NCBI RefSeq assembly: GCF_028769735.1
Contig: NC_088172.1
Span: 61,597,075-61,661,074, forward strand
Length of the DNA stretch: 64,000 nt
Source: Zonotrichia leucophrys gambelii
Taxonomy: Eukaryota; Chordata; Aves; Passeriformes; Passerellidae
Direction of reading: 5' to 3'
Both the position numbers and the translations under genes were made by a program. Positions 63,417 through 64,000 of this stretch are shown here, in pieces. The stretch's first letter is position 1. The number at the start of each line of letters is the position of its first letter. The notes beneath the pieces were generated by a model, which saw only the letters and a list, made by a program, of their open reading frames with translations, did no database searches and was not told the DNA's origin.

Positions 63417-64000
63417 CTAACAACAGAAGTGGAATTCACTAAACAGAAGCAGAAATTAGGTATTCCTAATGAGTGTCTAATTTGATCCCTAATACAAACA
63501 ATTTGCATATATTACAGAGGTAGGCAATACTTTGAGAACTGCTTGTTATGGGATTTTAGGGGGTGCATTTCCTTGCTTGACTTTTTGACAGCTTCCACCC
63601 TTCTTGTCATGTGACATAACACAGTGAAAATTTCCTCTGGCAGCAATGCAGGTTGCAAAGCTCACTGTCTACACAGTTGCTTTTTGTGGCAACAGATCTT
63701 TGTACCACAGTTCAGCATGTCCTTGTGCTGATGCAGTTGTTTGTGTAACTGCTGCAAAGTAGGTCAGTGAGGGAAAAAAAAAGCTGCAGATTTCAAGGTG
63801 TTTTTGAAAAGGATCATTTCACATATCCCAGTTCCTTTGCAGTTTTGCAATCAAATTAAGCCAGTCTGACTGTGTGATGCTGTGAAATGTTAGTCCCAAA
63901 TGCCACCCTGTGCTGTCCTCCTGTTTCCATCCTTTTCCTTGTGTGGGTGCTAGCCCTTGAGCACAGTTCTTCTGTAAAAGTCAGTTATCAGTGATAACAG

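Larger units (their letters stand above)
62481..64000. other. Upstream flank of MTR
   Basis: A/T-rich and mostly without recognisable features. Holds the CCAAT inverted repeat (62914-62964), a short TATATA run at about 63147-63162 and the exon-like segment 63310-63416. No ACTN2 exon, expected upstream in human order, is visible. Confidence 0.6.

Overview
This window is vertebrate, almost certainly avian, nuclear DNA, and it is dominated by one gene. Reading the minus strand, 33 coding exons can be joined in frame from an ATG at 62228 to a TGA at 11913-11915. Together they give a 1262-residue methionine synthase (MTR, 5-methyltetrahydrofolate-homocysteine methyltransferase, cobalamin dependent), against 1265 residues in human. 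I fixed each junction by hand from splice dinucleotides, reading phase and remembered family sequence. Phases agree at all 32 junctions. Introns are GT-AG except intron 21, which has a GC donor. No frameshift or premature stop was seen.

Layout, low to high coordinate. 1-10.7 kb: the region 3' of MTR, with no recognisable gene, one CR1 retrotransposon 3' end, an 18-base G run and simple low-complexity tracts. 10.7-11.9 kb: probable MTR 3' UTR with AATAAA on the minus strand. 11.9-62.2 kb: MTR exons 33 to 1. Exons 1-12 encode the zinc/homocysteine domain, 13-18 the folate (pterin) domain, 19-26 the cobalamin cap and binding domains, and 26-33 the AdoMet reactivation domain. 62.0-62.5 kb: a CpG-rich promoter around exon 1. 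62.5-64 kb: upstream flank, with a perfect 22-bp inverted repeat carrying CCAAT boxes on both arms and an exon-like segment whose reading phase fits MTR exon 2.

The introns carry typical bird repeats: CR1 LINE 3' ends in introns 1, 18 and 29, and four LTR-like sequences in introns 1, 7 (two) and 22. All four LTRs lie antisense to MTR. The LTR styles and CR1 variants suggest a songbird, but this is from memory and was not searched. No CRISPR, tRNA, rRNA, bacterial-type operon or new multi-gene system is visible. In human, ACTN2 and RYR2 flank MTR; neither is seen here.

The most useful second looks are the alternative first exon candidate at 63310-63416, the promoter-proximal inverted CCAAT hairpin, a CAGCAG tandem acceptor at exon 2, the GC-AG intron 21, two lineage differences in the protein (a Ser-Lys pair near a zinc ligand and a changed C-terminus), and a duplicated unrecognised repeat in intron 24.
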